DNA of 64,000 bases from NCBI RefSeq assembly GCF_002236115.1, contig NZ_NIWT01000008.1, positions 62,001 through 126,000 on the forward strand. Direction: 5' to 3'. Each line of letters opens with the position of its first letter. Position 1 is the first letter of the stretch. The notes beneath the pieces are model-generated. The model was not told the origin of the DNA, ran no database searches, and saw only the letters and a program-made list of their open reading frames with translations. The DNA is from Pseudomonas jessenii. GTDB lineage: Bacteria > Pseudomonadota > Gammaproteobacteria > Pseudomonadales > Pseudomonadaceae. Below, piece by piece: positions 34,593 to 43,699 of the stretch. The position numbers and the translations under genes were made by a program.

Positions 34593-35024
34593 ATGTTCGA
34601 ACGTAACAAACTGGTTCCGGAGTTAATGGTAAGCAACCTGGATAGCAGCCTGGCTTTTTGGGTTTCTTGCCTGGAGTTCAAAGTAGCTTATCAACGCCCG
34701 GAAGATGGATTTGCATACCTTGATTTGAATGGTGCTCAAGTAATGCTTGAACAGGTTGATTCGGACGCGGGTCAATGGCTGACTGCGCCGTTGACTAAGC
34801 CGTTTGGAAGAGGCATCAACCTACAGATTGATGTTGAGGCTGTAGCACCCATCATCCAAAAACTTGATCAGGTTGGATTCCCTCTCTATCGAGAATGCAA
34901 AGACACCTGGTATCGGGCGGACAATGTAGAAGTAGGCCAGCGCGAATTCATCGTCCAGGATCCCGACGGTTATCTCGTAAGGTTAGTAGAGCGGTTGGGT
35001 GAGAGACCGGCTTGCTCAATCTGA
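34593..35024 (+). CDS. VOC family protein, bleomycin-resistance type
   Basis: A protein of 143 residues, GGAAG 7 bases upstream. It has one VOC fold (VPELMVSNLDSSLAFWVSCL, then REFIVQDPDGYLVRLVER) resembling bleomycin-binding proteins that sequester the drug. Actual resistance cannot be inferred. It is a single gene with lower GC than its neighbours. Confidence 0.85.
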   Translation: MFERNKLVPELMVSNLDSSLAFWVSCLEFKVAYQRPEDGFAYLDLNGAQVMLEQVDSDAGQWLTAPLTKPFGRGINLQIDVEAVAPIIQKLDQVGFPLYRECKDTWYRADNVEVGQREFIVQDPDGYLVRLVERLGERPACSI

Positions 35025-35080
35025 ATCTGAGCCAAGCCGACCGTCAGCTTTGTGTTGTGGACTCAACCGGTCGGTAGATG

Positions 35081-35116
35081 CCCATCGCGTCAGGCAGCTA
35101 TCGGCCAGTCGGCGCC
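35081..35116 (+). repeat. Dispersed Pseudomonas repeat, diverged copy
   Basis: Contains CATCGCGTCAGGCAGCTATC followed by GGCCAGTCGGCG. It lies between convergent VOC and ABC genes. Confidence 0.45.
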
Positions 35117-35143
35117 CCTCCCCCTGCTGCGCACCCTTCACAC

Positions 35144-37006
35144 TCACGCCTGATCCATAGCCTCTTCTACCACGCCCTTATCCTCCCCCAGGAACCCGCC
35201 GCTTTGATGCTGCCAAAGCCGCGCATAGACGCCGTTCTTCCCGAGCAATTCGGTGTGGGTGCCCTGTTCGATGATGCGTCCGTCATCCATGACGATGAGC
35301 CGATCCATGGCTGCAATCGTGGACAGCCGATGGGCGATGGCGATCACCGTCTTGCCCTGCATCATTTCATCGAGGCTTTCCTGAATGGCCACTTCGACTT
35401 CCGAGTCCAGCGCGCTGGTGGCCTCGTCAAGAAGCAGGATCGGGGCGTTCTTGAGCATCACCCGGGCAATCGCGACACGTTGGCGCTGGCCGCCCGACAG
35501 CTTGATGCCGCGCTCACCCACAAGGGTGTCGTAACCGGTATGGCCTTGCCGGTCGCTCAATTGACTTATGAATTCATCGGCCTGGGCATTGGCCGCGGCG
35601 CTGCGGATTTGCGCGTCGGTCGCATCGGGACGGCCGTAGGCGATGTTGTCGCGAATGGAACGGTGCAGCAGGGAGGTATCCTGCGTGACCATACCGATGC
35701 AGCCGCGCAGGCTGTCTTGCGTCACTTGTGCGATGTTTTGGCCGTCGATGCGAATCTCCCCGCTGTCGACGTCATAGAAACGCAGCAGCAAGTTGATAAG
35801 CGTGGACTTGCCGGCGCCAGAGCGGCCAACCAAGCCGATTTTTTCGCCCGGGCGGATGCTCAGGCTCAGGCCATCGAGCACCTGGCGTTCACCATTGTAA
35901 TTGAAGCTCACCTTATCGAAGGTTACCGCGCCGCCGGAGGTCACCAGCACGCCGGCACCCGGCGCGTCCTGCACCTTGGTGCCCTGGGTCAGCGTTGCCA
36001 TGCCATCCTGCACGGTGCCGATGCTCTCGAACAGCGAGGTCATTTGCCACATGATCCAGTTCGACATGCCATTGATACGCAACGCCATGGCGGTGATTGC
36101 CGCCACGGCACCTGCGCCGACCTCACCCTGGTGCCATAGCCACAGGGCATAACCACCCGCTGCCATGATCAACGCCACCACCAATGCCTGGTTGACGATT
36201 TCGAACTGGCTTACCAGGCGCATCTGGCGAAAGCCGGTGTGCTTGAAGTCCTCCATTGCTGCGCGCGCGAAGTGCGCTTCACGATTGGAGTGGGAGAACA
36301 GCTTCACCGTAGTGATGTTCGTGTAGGCGTCAGAGATACGCCCGGTCATCATCGACCGCGCATTAGCCTGTTCCTGCCCGACTTTCCCCAGACGGGGCAC
36401 GAAGTACAGCATGGCCAGGCCGAACAACACGACCCAGGCAACGAAAGGCAGCATCAGTTTCAAAGCGAAGCCACCGGCCAGTGCGATGATCGCAATGAAA
36501 TACACCCCGATCCCGGGTGCGATCTCGATAAGGGTGAATAGCACGTCGCGCACCGCTAGCGCAGTCTGCATCACCTTGGTAGTGACTCGGCCGGAAAACT
36601 CATCGGAAAAAAAAGAAAGGCTTTGTCGCAGCATCAGGCGATGGAAGTCCCAGCGCAGCCGCAACGGCAAGTTAATCGCCAATATCTGGTGCTGCACCAT
36701 GGTGCGCAACGCCACCAGCCCGACACTGGTCACCATTACGATGCCCATGCCCCACAACACGCGACTTTCCTGCGCAGCCGCTTCACCGCCTGCCTGCCAG
36801 GTCGAGAGCAGGTCCACGACCTGCCCGAGGAAGGAAAACAGCCAGGCTTCGTAAATCGACACACCGGCACTTAGTAGCGCAAGTGCAAGGATGTAACCGC
36901 GGGCGCCCCGCGTACAGGCCCACAGAAAGCGAGCCAGGCCATCGGGTGGCGGTGGTACCTCGTCAGGAGGAAAGGGGTCGAGCCTTCGTTCAAACGCACG
37001 AAGCAT
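35144..37006 (-). CDS. ABC exporter, fused membrane and ATP-binding domains
   Basis: A protein of 620 residues from MLRAFERRLDPFPPDEV (GGAGA 7 bases upstream). The six-helix membrane domain covers about 35-330. The nucleotide-binding domain has Walker A GRSGAGKST, signature LSGGQRQRVAIARV, Walker B ILLLDEATSALD and H-loop His in AIAHRLS. As a half-transporter it would work as a dimer. Substrate is not evident; family members export lipids, peptides or drugs. Confidence 0.93.
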   Translation of the reverse strand: MLRAFERRLDPFPPDEVPPPPDGLARFLWACTRGARGYILALALLSAGVSIYEAWLFSFLGQVVDLLSTWQAGGEAAAQESRVLWGMGIVMVTSVGLVALRTMVQHQILAINLPLRLRWDFHRLMLRQSLSFFSDEFSGRVTTKVMQTALAVRDVLFTLIEIAPGIGVYFIAIIALAGGFALKLMLPFVAWVVLFGLAMLYFVPRLGKVGQEQANARSMMTGRISDAYTNITTVKLFSHSNREAHFARAAMEDFKHTGFRQMRLVSQFEIVNQALVVALIMAAGGYALWLWHQGEVGAGAVAAITAMALRINGMSNWIMWQMTSLFESIGTVQDGMATLTQGTKVQDAPGAGVLVTSGGAVTFDKVSFNYNGERQVLDGLSLSIRPGEKIGLVGRSGAGKSTLINLLLRFYDVDSGEIRIDGQNIAQVTQDSLRGCIGMVTQDTSLLHRSIRDNIAYGRPDATDAQIRSAAANAQADEFISQLSDRQGHTGYDTLVGERGIKLSGGQRQRVAIARVMLKNAPILLLDEATSALDSEVEVAIQESLDEMMQGKTVIAIAHRLSTIAAMDRLIVMDDGRIIEQGTHTELLGKNGVYARLWQHQSGGFLGEDKGVVEEAMDQA

Positions 37007-37428
37007 GGTGTTCTCCAAAACGATCAAGTTGAGGGGATTCTGCCATTGAACGGTTGCTTTGAGGGTTTTGCGAAGTTGAGGTGTGGCGCTGTTGGCAGGT
37101 CGCTCCCAGGATTGGGTTGCCGGGTGCGGGCTATCAAACGTTGCCAGAGACCCGGTCGGCAGGGATAGATCGGCCGGTATCGAAGGGAACCGGCCAAGAC
37201 CGGACGTTCATCCAAGGACCGCTTTCGGCCGACTCGGTTGAAAACAGTCGACCATGGTTTCCGCAGCAGAAAACAACCGGGCCTCGCGCTCAGGACAATT
37301 CAATGGGACCGAACATATTCTGCAGATGACGTGACGAACTGGATCAAAACTCGGGTTGAAGCTATACCGAAAGGGTTCAGAGTGGGGATGGACCACACGC
37401 TCGATTAGCGACTGAGGAGAACTTCGCG
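37007..37428. other. Intergenic stretch of about 420 bases
   Basis: No gene is seen. It holds degenerate repeat-like sequence around 37165..37232 (GATCGGCCGGTATCG, GGAACCGGCCAAGACCGGAC) related to the dispersed repeat, and the GAGGAG ribosome site of the next gene near its right end. Confidence 0.45.
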
Positions 37429-38301
37429 GTGTCGAATCAGCTGGCCATACGCAACATGGCCCGTCCCGAGCTGGACGAGCTCGTCGATTGGGCTGCCCGT
37501 GAGGGTTGGAATCCCGGTCTTCACGATGCCGAGCTGTTCTGGGCGACGGACCCTGCCGCCTTCATCGCGGCGTCCCGGGGCGGCGAATTGATCGGCGGCG
37601 GTGCCATCACCTCCTACGATGGCGAATTCGGTTTCATGGGCTTTTTCATCGTCCGGCCTGAATATCGCGGTCAAGGTCTGGGCAATACCCTCTGGCACGC
37701 ACGCCGCGAGCGACTCCTCGCCCGCCTGCGCCCAGGCGCGAGCATCGGCATGGACGGCGTCTTCGCGATGCAGGACTACTACGCCAAGGGTGGTTTCGTC
37801 TTCTCCCATCGCAACATGCGTTTTCGTGCCGAGATCACCGAACGCCCGGCGACCTCGCAAATAGACGACCAGGACATCGTCCCGCTGGCCACTTTCCCGC
37901 TCGATCAGGTTGTCGATTACGACCGCACCTGCTTCCCCGCCGCGCGCGCAACCTTCCTGAGCGGGTGGATAGCCCAAGCCGATGCACTCGCCGTGGGTTG
38001 CCGGCGCGACGGCAGGCTAAGCGGCTATGGCGTAGTCAGGCGCTGCCGGGAAGGCTGCAAGATCGGCCCCTTGTTCGCCGATGACGCCCTGGCAGCCAAT
38101 GCCCTCTACGCGCGCCTGGCGGAATTTGCGCAAGGTGGCCCGCTGTTTCTCGATGCCCCGCAGAATAACCCCGCCGCGATGGCGCTCGTGCACCAACAGG
38201 GCATGATCGAAGTTTTCGGCTGCGCACGCATGTACCTCGGCCCTCCTCCGGCGATCGCGCACGAACGTGTGTTCGGCGTCACGACTTTCGAGCTGGGCTG
38301 A
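37429..38301 (+). CDS. GNAT-family N-acetyltransferase (two-domain)
   Basis: A protein of 290 residues with GTG start, GAGGAG 9 bases upstream. The N-terminal GNAT domain has the acetyl-CoA site VRPEYRGQGLGNTLW. The C-terminal half (LSGYGVVRRCREGCKIGPLFAD) is the acetyltransferase-like domain of the YitH/HolE group. Its stop overlaps the next ATG (TGATG), so it works with the PuuE-like deacetylase. Confidence 0.88.
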   Translation: MSNQLAIRNMARPELDELVDWAAREGWNPGLHDAELFWATDPAAFIAASRGGELIGGGAITSYDGEFGFMGFFIVRPEYRGQGLGNTLWHARRERLLARLRPGASIGMDGVFAMQDYYAKGGFVFSHRNMRFRAEITERPATSQIDDQDIVPLATFPLDQVVDYDRTCFPAARATFLSGWIAQADALAVGCRRDGRLSGYGVVRRCREGCKIGPLFADDALAANALYARLAEFAQGGPLFLDAPQNNPAAMALVHQQGMIEVFGCARMYLGPPPAIAHERVFGVTTFELG

Positions 38302-39194
38302 TGTCCGCTCGCGACCTCATCGGTTATGGCGGCTGCCCACCCCACCCGCGCTGGCCCGGTGAGGCGCGCGTCGCGGTCCAGTTCGTACTCAACATCGAAG
38401 AGGGCGCGGAGTCATGCATCCTCAATGGCGATGCACAGTCGGAGGCCTGGCTTCACGAGCTACCGGGCCGTCCGCCGCGTGTGGGGGAACCGGACTTGAG
38501 CGTAGAGGGCATGTACGAATACGGATCGCGCGCAGGTGTGTGGCGCATTCTGGAGCTGTTCAGCGCCCGAGGCTTGCCGCTGACCGCGTTCGCCGTCGGC
38601 CGGGCACTGGAACTCACCCCGGCGATTGGCCATGCGCTCTGCGCTGCCGGACATGAGATTGCCGGGCATGGCTACCGTTGGCTGGACTATCGCGACATGC
38701 CTGAAGACCAGGAGCGGCGCCATATCCGCCTCACCCTCGACGTGATCGAGCAGATCTGCGGTAAACGCCCCACAGGTTGGTACACAGGAAGGGTCAGCCA
38801 GAACACCCGCCGCCTGTTGCGTGAGGAAGGTGGGTTTCTCTATAGCTCGGACGCTTACAACGATGACCTGCCCTATTGGCTCCCGGGCTCGCCCGCCCAC
38901 CTGGTGATCCCTTACACGCTGGTCAACAACGACGCCCGCTATCTGCTGGCGAATGGTTTCGCCTGCGGTGAAGACTTCTTCCGGCTGCTCAAGGATGCTT
39001 TCGACCTGCTGTGGCAGGAGGGCGCGCACCACCCGAAGATGATGAGCGTCGGCCTGCATGGGCGGATCAGTGGCCATCCTGGTCGTGCGATGGCGCTGGC
39101 GCGTTTTCTGGATTACGTGCAAGGCCACGACGCGGTGTGGATCTGTAGGCGTGAAGAGATTGCCAGGCACTGGATTGCCCAATTCCCCGCCTGA
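38301..39194 (+). CDS. Polysaccharide-deacetylase family protein, PuuE (allantoinase)-like
   Basis: A NodB-fold protein of 297 residues. Blocks LIGYGGCPPHPRWPGEARVA, MYEYGSRAGVWRILELF, GWYTGRVSQNTRRLL, DDLPYWLPGSPAHLVIPYTL and IARHW follow P. fluorescens PuuE, the metal-independent allantoinase. It is clearly diverged, for example LHGRISGHPGR where PuuE has LHCRLIGRPAR. No other ureide genes are near, and it is fused in an operon to an acetyltransferase, so the substrate may be another cyclic amide or N-acyl compound. Confidence 0.84.
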   Translation: MSARDLIGYGGCPPHPRWPGEARVAVQFVLNIEEGAESCILNGDAQSEAWLHELPGRPPRVGEPDLSVEGMYEYGSRAGVWRILELFSARGLPLTAFAVGRALELTPAIGHALCAAGHEIAGHGYRWLDYRDMPEDQERRHIRLTLDVIEQICGKRPTGWYTGRVSQNTRRLLREEGGFLYSSDAYNDDLPYWLPGSPAHLVIPYTLVNNDARYLLANGFACGEDFFRLLKDAFDLLWQEGAHHPKMMSVGLHGRISGHPGRAMALARFLDYVQGHDAVWICRREEIARHWIAQFPA

Positions 39195-39201
39195 GTGATA
39201 A

Positions 39202-39225
39202 GTGGCTCGGGACGGCCTGAGCCAC
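39202..39225 (+). terminator. Hairpin after the PuuE-like gene
   Basis: Arms GTGGCTC and GAGCCAC with a 10-base loop, 8 bases after the stop codon. The T-run is absent, so terminator function is tentative. Confidence 0.4.
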
Positions 39226-39395
39226 GCTCAATGATGCGGCAATATGTTTCGACCCCCAGTACGCGACCGTGCTGGCTACAAACAAATCGGGTGGGCGCGC
39301 TATGCGGTTCAACACCTCAATCCGCTAATCCACAATGAACAACTTCGCTGCGGTGGTGGCGGGATCCACCGGCTGAATCCAGAAGAGATGACTGC

Positions 39396-39611
39396 TCATG
39401 CGAGCTTTATGGTGCCGCCCTGGATATCGTCGCGCGCCATCCGCAAGTCATTGGCATCGCGGTTGAGCTGGTGAATCATGTTGAGCAACCGCTGACGAAG
39501 CACCTCGTCCTGGAGCTGTTCTGCTGCGCGCATCACATCAAGCGCCGCTACCTCATTATTGGTTGCGACGGAGTCGAGCAGTTTGCGCATGCTTCTTGAT
39601 GGCCGATTCAT
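39396..39611 (-). CDS. Small helical hypothetical protein next to parA
   Basis: A protein of 71 residues starting MNRPSRSMRKLLDSVATNNE; a GGGGGG tract lies about 8 bases upstream. It looks fully alpha-helical and charged (ALDVMRAAEQLQDEVLRQRL, LNMIHQLNRDANDLRMARDD). It follows parA on the same strand after about 150 bases. No domain is recognised; a partner of ParA is only a guess. Confidence 0.55.
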   Translation of the reverse strand: MNRPSRSMRKLLDSVATNNEVAALDVMRAAEQLQDEVLRQRLLNMIHQLNRDANDLRMARDDIQGGTIKLA

Positions 39612-39760
39612 CTCCAACCCCCCAGGTTTCAGTGACGCGAATCATAAGGCTGGAATGTTTCGCCAGTGTTTCAGCTGCACGAACGGGTTCTGAATCGCCG
39701 ACTCCGGCTGAGTCGACGCTAGCCGGGGGGCGATTACGCTTCAATCCATCAGTGATGAAG

Positions 39761-40534
39761 CTAAGCGGCCCGCTCCAGGGCATCCAGCAAGCCAACAAAC
39801 TCCAGCGAAAGCCTGTGGCGAGGAGCCAAATGGACGAGAGGGACTGAAACTTCGTGAGATTCACGCATCTTGACGGAGCTGCTCAGGTAAACCGGTAGCA
39901 GAGGTAACCCCTCTGCCAACAGCTCATCAATGAGACCTTGGTGCATGCCAGTGCGCTCAGTGAACTGGTTAACCACCACCCCTTCCACTTCCAGTGATTC
40001 GTTGTGATCACAACGTAGATCTTCTACCTGCGCGAGAACGCGATACAGCGCCTGACGAGAAAAGCTGTCGCAATCGAATGGAATCAGTATTCGATCGGCA
40101 GCCACCAGTGCACTGAATGTGTAGAAATTCAGCGACGCAGGTGTGTCGATATAGATGCGTTCATAATCCCCGGACAGCTCAACCAATAACTTGCGTAGCT
40201 TGTTGATCTTGAACTTGCTCTCAAGTTTTGCCTGAATGTCTGAGAGTTCAGGGCTGGCAGCCACCAGGTGAAGGTTGTCGTAAAGGGTCTCGGTTATGGC
40301 CACTCGATTCCTTCTGCCTTCGAAGCCGCTGGACAGTGTCTGTTTGAAGAAATCGGCTATGCCTGCGGGAATGCGCTCGTTGAGTAGTCCCGTGAGGTAG
40401 TGAGTCGAGTTTGCCTGGGGATCGAGGTCAACCAGCAGCGTTCGGTAACCTTCGGCAGCACTTACAGCGGCAAGATTGCAGGCAATGCTGGATTTTCCAA
40501 CACCACCTTTCTGATTGAATACGACACGACGCAT
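39761..40534 (-). CDS. Orphan ParA-family ATPase
   Basis: A protein of 257 residues with deviant Walker A KGGVGKSSIACN at 9-20, LVDLDPQANSTHYL, and DTPASLNF. ParA ATPases position cargo on the nucleoid. No ParB gene or parS site is seen, and a small helical gene follows. Chromosomal orphan ParA proteins of this type are widespread in Pseudomonas. They are distinct from Soj, which pairs with ParB near the origin. Confidence 0.88.
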   Translation of the reverse strand: MRRVVFNQKGGVGKSSIACNLAAVSAAEGYRTLLVDLDPQANSTHYLTGLLNERIPAGIADFFKQTLSSGFEGRRNRVAITETLYDNLHLVAASPELSDIQAKLESKFKINKLRKLLVELSGDYERIYIDTPASLNFYTFSALVAADRILIPFDCDSFSRQALYRVLAQVEDLRCDHNESLEVEGVVVNQFTERTGMHQGLIDELLAEGLPLLPVYLSSSVKMRESHEVSVPLVHLAPRHRLSLEFVGLLDALERAA

Positions 40535-40684
40535 CGGGCTTGCTCATCCATGAAAGTGGCCTAAGGCCAACTGAAGGAAAATCTAAGTAGTCATTTCAAT
40601 TCTATGACCGCAACATTACAGTTTTACGACAGCCCGTCCATCAGGCCAGCTTCAATCACTCGGAGTGCTGATGCACATCAATGA

Positions 40685-41134
40685 CTAATCAGTACAAGGG
40701 GGACCGTTAAGCAACTTGCGCAGATACTTCGCCGATGCAGGGCACAAATGCTTGAATTGAACTGTCTGGGTGATAGCCGCAGGCGCCTCGTCCCTGCCAA
40801 GCAGTTCGTATCCATTGGCAGAGAAAAAACCAGCAGCGCCTTGAGTCAACAGGTGCAATCGGACTGCGCCTTGAGAGACCGCATAGCGTTCCAGTTCAGA
40901 CAACACCGCTTTACCCAGCCCCTCTCCACGATGCGTCTCACAAACGACTATTGAGCGAAGCAACAGATCGGAACCCGCACCCTCGAGCCCCCCATAAGCC
41001 ACCCACTCCCCATCCACTTCGAACCGGTAAAACTGTCGATCTGGTTCACTGACATCACTGAAGGGCAGCCCTGCCTGGCTTAATGACTTACACAAATGAT
41101 CCAGATCACTCGGCCCTACTTTTCTTGCCTGCAT
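40685..41134 (-). CDS. GNAT acetyltransferase, ArsN2-like
   Basis: A protein of 149 residues from MQARKVGPSDLDHLCKSLSQ. The acetyl-CoA site is VCETHRGEGLGKAVLSELE, and the end (LHLLTQGAAGFFSANGYELLGRDEAP, quoted in part) matches ArsN2, tied to arsenic resistance. No ars gene is nearby, so the role may differ. An upstream in-frame GTG lacks a ribosome site. Confidence 0.8.
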   Translation of the reverse strand: MQARKVGPSDLDHLCKSLSQAGLPFSDVSEPDRQFYRFEVDGEWVAYGGLEGAGSDLLLRSIVVCETHRGEGLGKAVLSELERYAVSQGAVRLHLLTQGAAGFFSANGYELLGRDEAPAAITQTVQFKHLCPASAKYLRKLLNGPPCTD

Positions 41135-41320
41135 TGTCACCCACCCTTGCTTCTGACTCACTGAGTTTCACGGTAGTAATTACCGGTGTCGACAAGATCA
41201 CTGCAACGCAAGAGAGCGGTTAATGGCATGCTGACCTCGGTCTGTGATTGAGCACTCTCAAGATCGGTACCCATTTCTCATCCATGGTCAATAGGACGCA
41301 GGGTCGGCAGGAGGCATGCA

Positions 41321-41776
41321 ATGGAACTGAAGTTCAGTCACATCGATGTATTGGTCAAGAATCTCGACGAAGCCTGTGCTTACTACGTACAGATACTGAA
41401 CGCCAGGATCTCCAAAACGCTCGTCTGGGAGCGAGGTGGTCTGCACGTGCGCTACGCGATTGCGCTGATCGGTCAAGAGCGTTTCATGTTAGTACAGCCG
41501 TTGGCCGGGAACCTGAGGGAGCTATTGGACTCCTCGGGTGAAGGGATGATTTATCGCCACTGCTATTCGACGCCGGACATCGAGAAGGCCTATGACGAAC
41601 TGATGGTCGCCGGTGTTCAGCCAGAAGACGAAAACGGAAAGCCATTGGCCCGCGCGAACCTGCAATCCCCGTCCGGGACACGCATTATCTGGTTGCCCAA
41701 GCGCTTCGGGCACTTCTCTATCGAAATCCTGGAAGACAAGGCGCTAGAGGCATTTGTAGAAGCTGCATTTGCCTGA
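41321..41776 (+). CDS. VOC family protein
   Basis: A protein of 151 residues, AGGAGG 6 bases upstream. The VOC fold shows FSHIDVLVKNLDEACAYYVQ and RIIWLPKRFGHFSIEILED. Candidate metal ligands are His8, an acidic residue mid-chain and Glu near the end. Function unknown; it is a single gene converging on the large catabolic cluster, from which it is separated by a terminator. Confidence 0.82.
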   Translation: MELKFSHIDVLVKNLDEACAYYVQILNARISKTLVWERGGLHVRYAIALIGQERFMLVQPLAGNLRELLDSSGEGMIYRHCYSTPDIEKAYDELMVAGVQPEDENGKPLARANLQSPSGTRIIWLPKRFGHFSIEILEDKALEAFVEAAFA

Positions 41777-41877
41777 GTGATGCGGCGATAAACGTCTGCT
41801 TGCTGTGGATTCAACGGTCGAAGCAACAGATTGACTAAATCGTTCAGCGGGGTGAGGCAAATCACTCACCCTCACCA

Positions 41878-41903
41878 AAAAACCCCGCGAACGCGGGGTT
41901 TTC
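41878..41903. terminator. Bidirectional rho-independent terminator
   Basis: CCCCGCG-AA-CGCGGGG with A-runs on the left and T-runs on the right, so it works from both sides. It ends the plus-strand VOC gene and the minus-strand acyl-CoA dehydrogenase unit, which stops 18 bases away. Confidence 0.9.
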
Positions 41904-41920
41904 TATTGCTGATTCTCCAA

Positions 41921-43699
41921 TCAGAACTGTGCGGCATCCATCAGATACAGTGACTCGCTACCGGCCTTCACCGACGCACTCAACGAGTGAATGCGCGGCA
42001 ACAAGCGGGCAAAATAAAACTGCGCCGTGCCCAATTTGCTCGCGTAGAAATCGTCCTGCGCCTCTTTACCAATAGCCGCCTTGGCCATCAGGGCCCACAT
42101 GTAGGCGTAGGCCACGTAGCCGAACACCTGCAGATACTCGACCGACGCCGCGCCGATTTCGTTCGGATTGCTCTTCGCCCGGTCCAGCAACCACGCAGTC
42201 AGTTCATCGAGGGAGGTCACGGCGTCGTTCAGCGGCTTGGTGAACTCGGCGAGGTCCGCGCTGGCGGTCGCTGTGAAGTGGCGGATCTCATCGGCGAACA
42301 GGTTGTAGAACGCCCCGCCGCTACCGACGATCTTGCGCCCGACCAGGTCCAGCGCCTGGATGCCGTTGGTGCCTTCGTAGATCTGGGTGATGCGCACGTC
42401 ACGCACCAGCTGTTCCTGGCCCCACTCACGGATATAGCCGTGGCCGCCGAAGATCTGCTGGCCGTGTACAGTGGTTTCCAGCCCCAGATCGGTCAGGAAC
42501 GCCTTGGCCACCGGGGTCAGCAACGCCACCAGGTCTTCCGCACGCTTGCGGGTGGCGGCGTCTTCGCTGAACTTGGCGGTGTCCAGTTGCATCGCCACGT
42601 AGGTGGAGAACGCACGGCCACCTTCGTTCGAGGCTTTCATGGTCAGCAGCATGCGACGCACGTCCGGGTGGACGATGATCGGGTCAGCCACCTTGTCCTT
42701 GTTCTGCGCGCCGGTCGGCGAACGGCTTTGCAGACGATCGCGGGCGTATTCGACGGCGTTCTGGTACGAGCGCTCGCCCGTGGCCAGGCCCTGGATACCG
42801 ACGCCCAGACGCTCGTAGTTCATCATGGTGAACATCGCCGCCAGGCCTTTGTTCGGCTCGCCGACCAGGTAACCCACGGCTTCATCAAAGTTCATCACGC
42901 AGGTGGCGGACGCCTGGATGCCCATCTTGTGTTCGATCGAACCGCAGTTGGCCGGGTTGCGCGCGCCCAGGCTGCCATCGGCATTGACCATGAACTTCGG
43001 CACCAGGAACAGCGAAATGCCTTTCGGCCCCGCCGGCGCATCCGGCAGCTTGGCCAGCACCAGGTGGATGATGTTTTCGGTCAGGTCGTGTTCGCCACCG
43101 GTGATGAAGATCTTGGTGCCGCTGACCTTGTAGGAACCGTCGGCCTGAGGCTCGGCCTTGGTGCGGATGATCCCCAGGTCGGTACCGGCGTGCGGCTCGG
43201 TCAGGCACATGGAACCGGCCCAGACGCCGGCGTACATGTTCGGCAGGTACGCGGCTTTCAGTTCTTCGCTGGCGTGGGCGTTGATCGACAGGCAAGCACC
43301 GGCGGTCAGCATCGGGTACAGGCCGAACGACAGGCTGGCGGAGTTGACCATTTCCTCGACTTGGGCCGAAACGGCTTTGGGCATGCCCATGCCGCCATAG
43401 GACGGATCACCACCGACACCGACCCAGCCGCCTTCAGCGTAGGTCTGATAGGCCTGTGGGAAACCTGCCGGCGTGGTGACGGCACCGTCCGCCCAATGAC
43501 AACCTTCTTCGTCAGCGGCACGGCTCAGCGGTGCGATGCTTTTGCTGGTGAATTTGCCGGCTTCTTCCAGGATGGCTTCGACGGTTTCTGCATCCACAGT
43601 CTCGGCCAGTGCAGGCAGTTCGGCCCAGAGTTTGGCGACCTCGAAAACTTCATTGAGGACGAAGCGCATATCGCGCAGGGGCGCTTTGTAGTCAGCCAT
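41921..43699 (-). CDS. Acyl-CoA dehydrogenase with extra C-terminal domain
   Basis: A flavoprotein of 592 residues from MADYKAPLRDMRFVLNEVFE. The FAD/substrate core has MCLTEPHAGTDLG and KIFITGGEHDL, and the C-terminal region has GGHGYIREWG and YEGTNGIQALDLVGRKI, typical of the long bacterial dehydrogenases with an added helical domain. It performs the first oxidation of beta-oxidation. Its start overlaps the upstream RND gene by 8 bases, which ties it to the same transcript. Confidence 0.93.
   Translation of the reverse strand: MADYKAPLRDMRFVLNEVFEVAKLWAELPALAETVDAETVEAILEEAGKFTSKSIAPLSRAADEEGCHWADGAVTTPAGFPQAYQTYAEGGWVGVGGDPSYGGMGMPKAVSAQVEEMVNSASLSFGLYPMLTAGACLSINAHASEELKAAYLPNMYAGVWAGSMCLTEPHAGTDLGIIRTKAEPQADGSYKVSGTKIFITGGEHDLTENIIHLVLAKLPDAPAGPKGISLFLVPKFMVNADGSLGARNPANCGSIEHKMGIQASATCVMNFDEAVGYLVGEPNKGLAAMFTMMNYERLGVGIQGLATGERSYQNAVEYARDRLQSRSPTGAQNKDKVADPIIVHPDVRRMLLTMKASNEGGRAFSTYVAMQLDTAKFSEDAATRKRAEDLVALLTPVAKAFLTDLGLETTVHGQQIFGGHGYIREWGQEQLVRDVRITQIYEGTNGIQALDLVGRKIVGSGGAFYNLFADEIRHFTATASADLAEFTKPLNDAVTSLDELTAWLLDRAKSNPNEIGAASVEYLQVFGYVAYAYMWALMAKAAIGKEAQDDFYASKLGTAQFYFARLLPRIHSLSASVKAGSESLYLMDAAQF

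Noticed and set aside
35078..36139. 353-codon plus-strand frame opposite the ABC exporter
   Set aside because: Antisense shadow; the opposite strand carries all ABC motifs.
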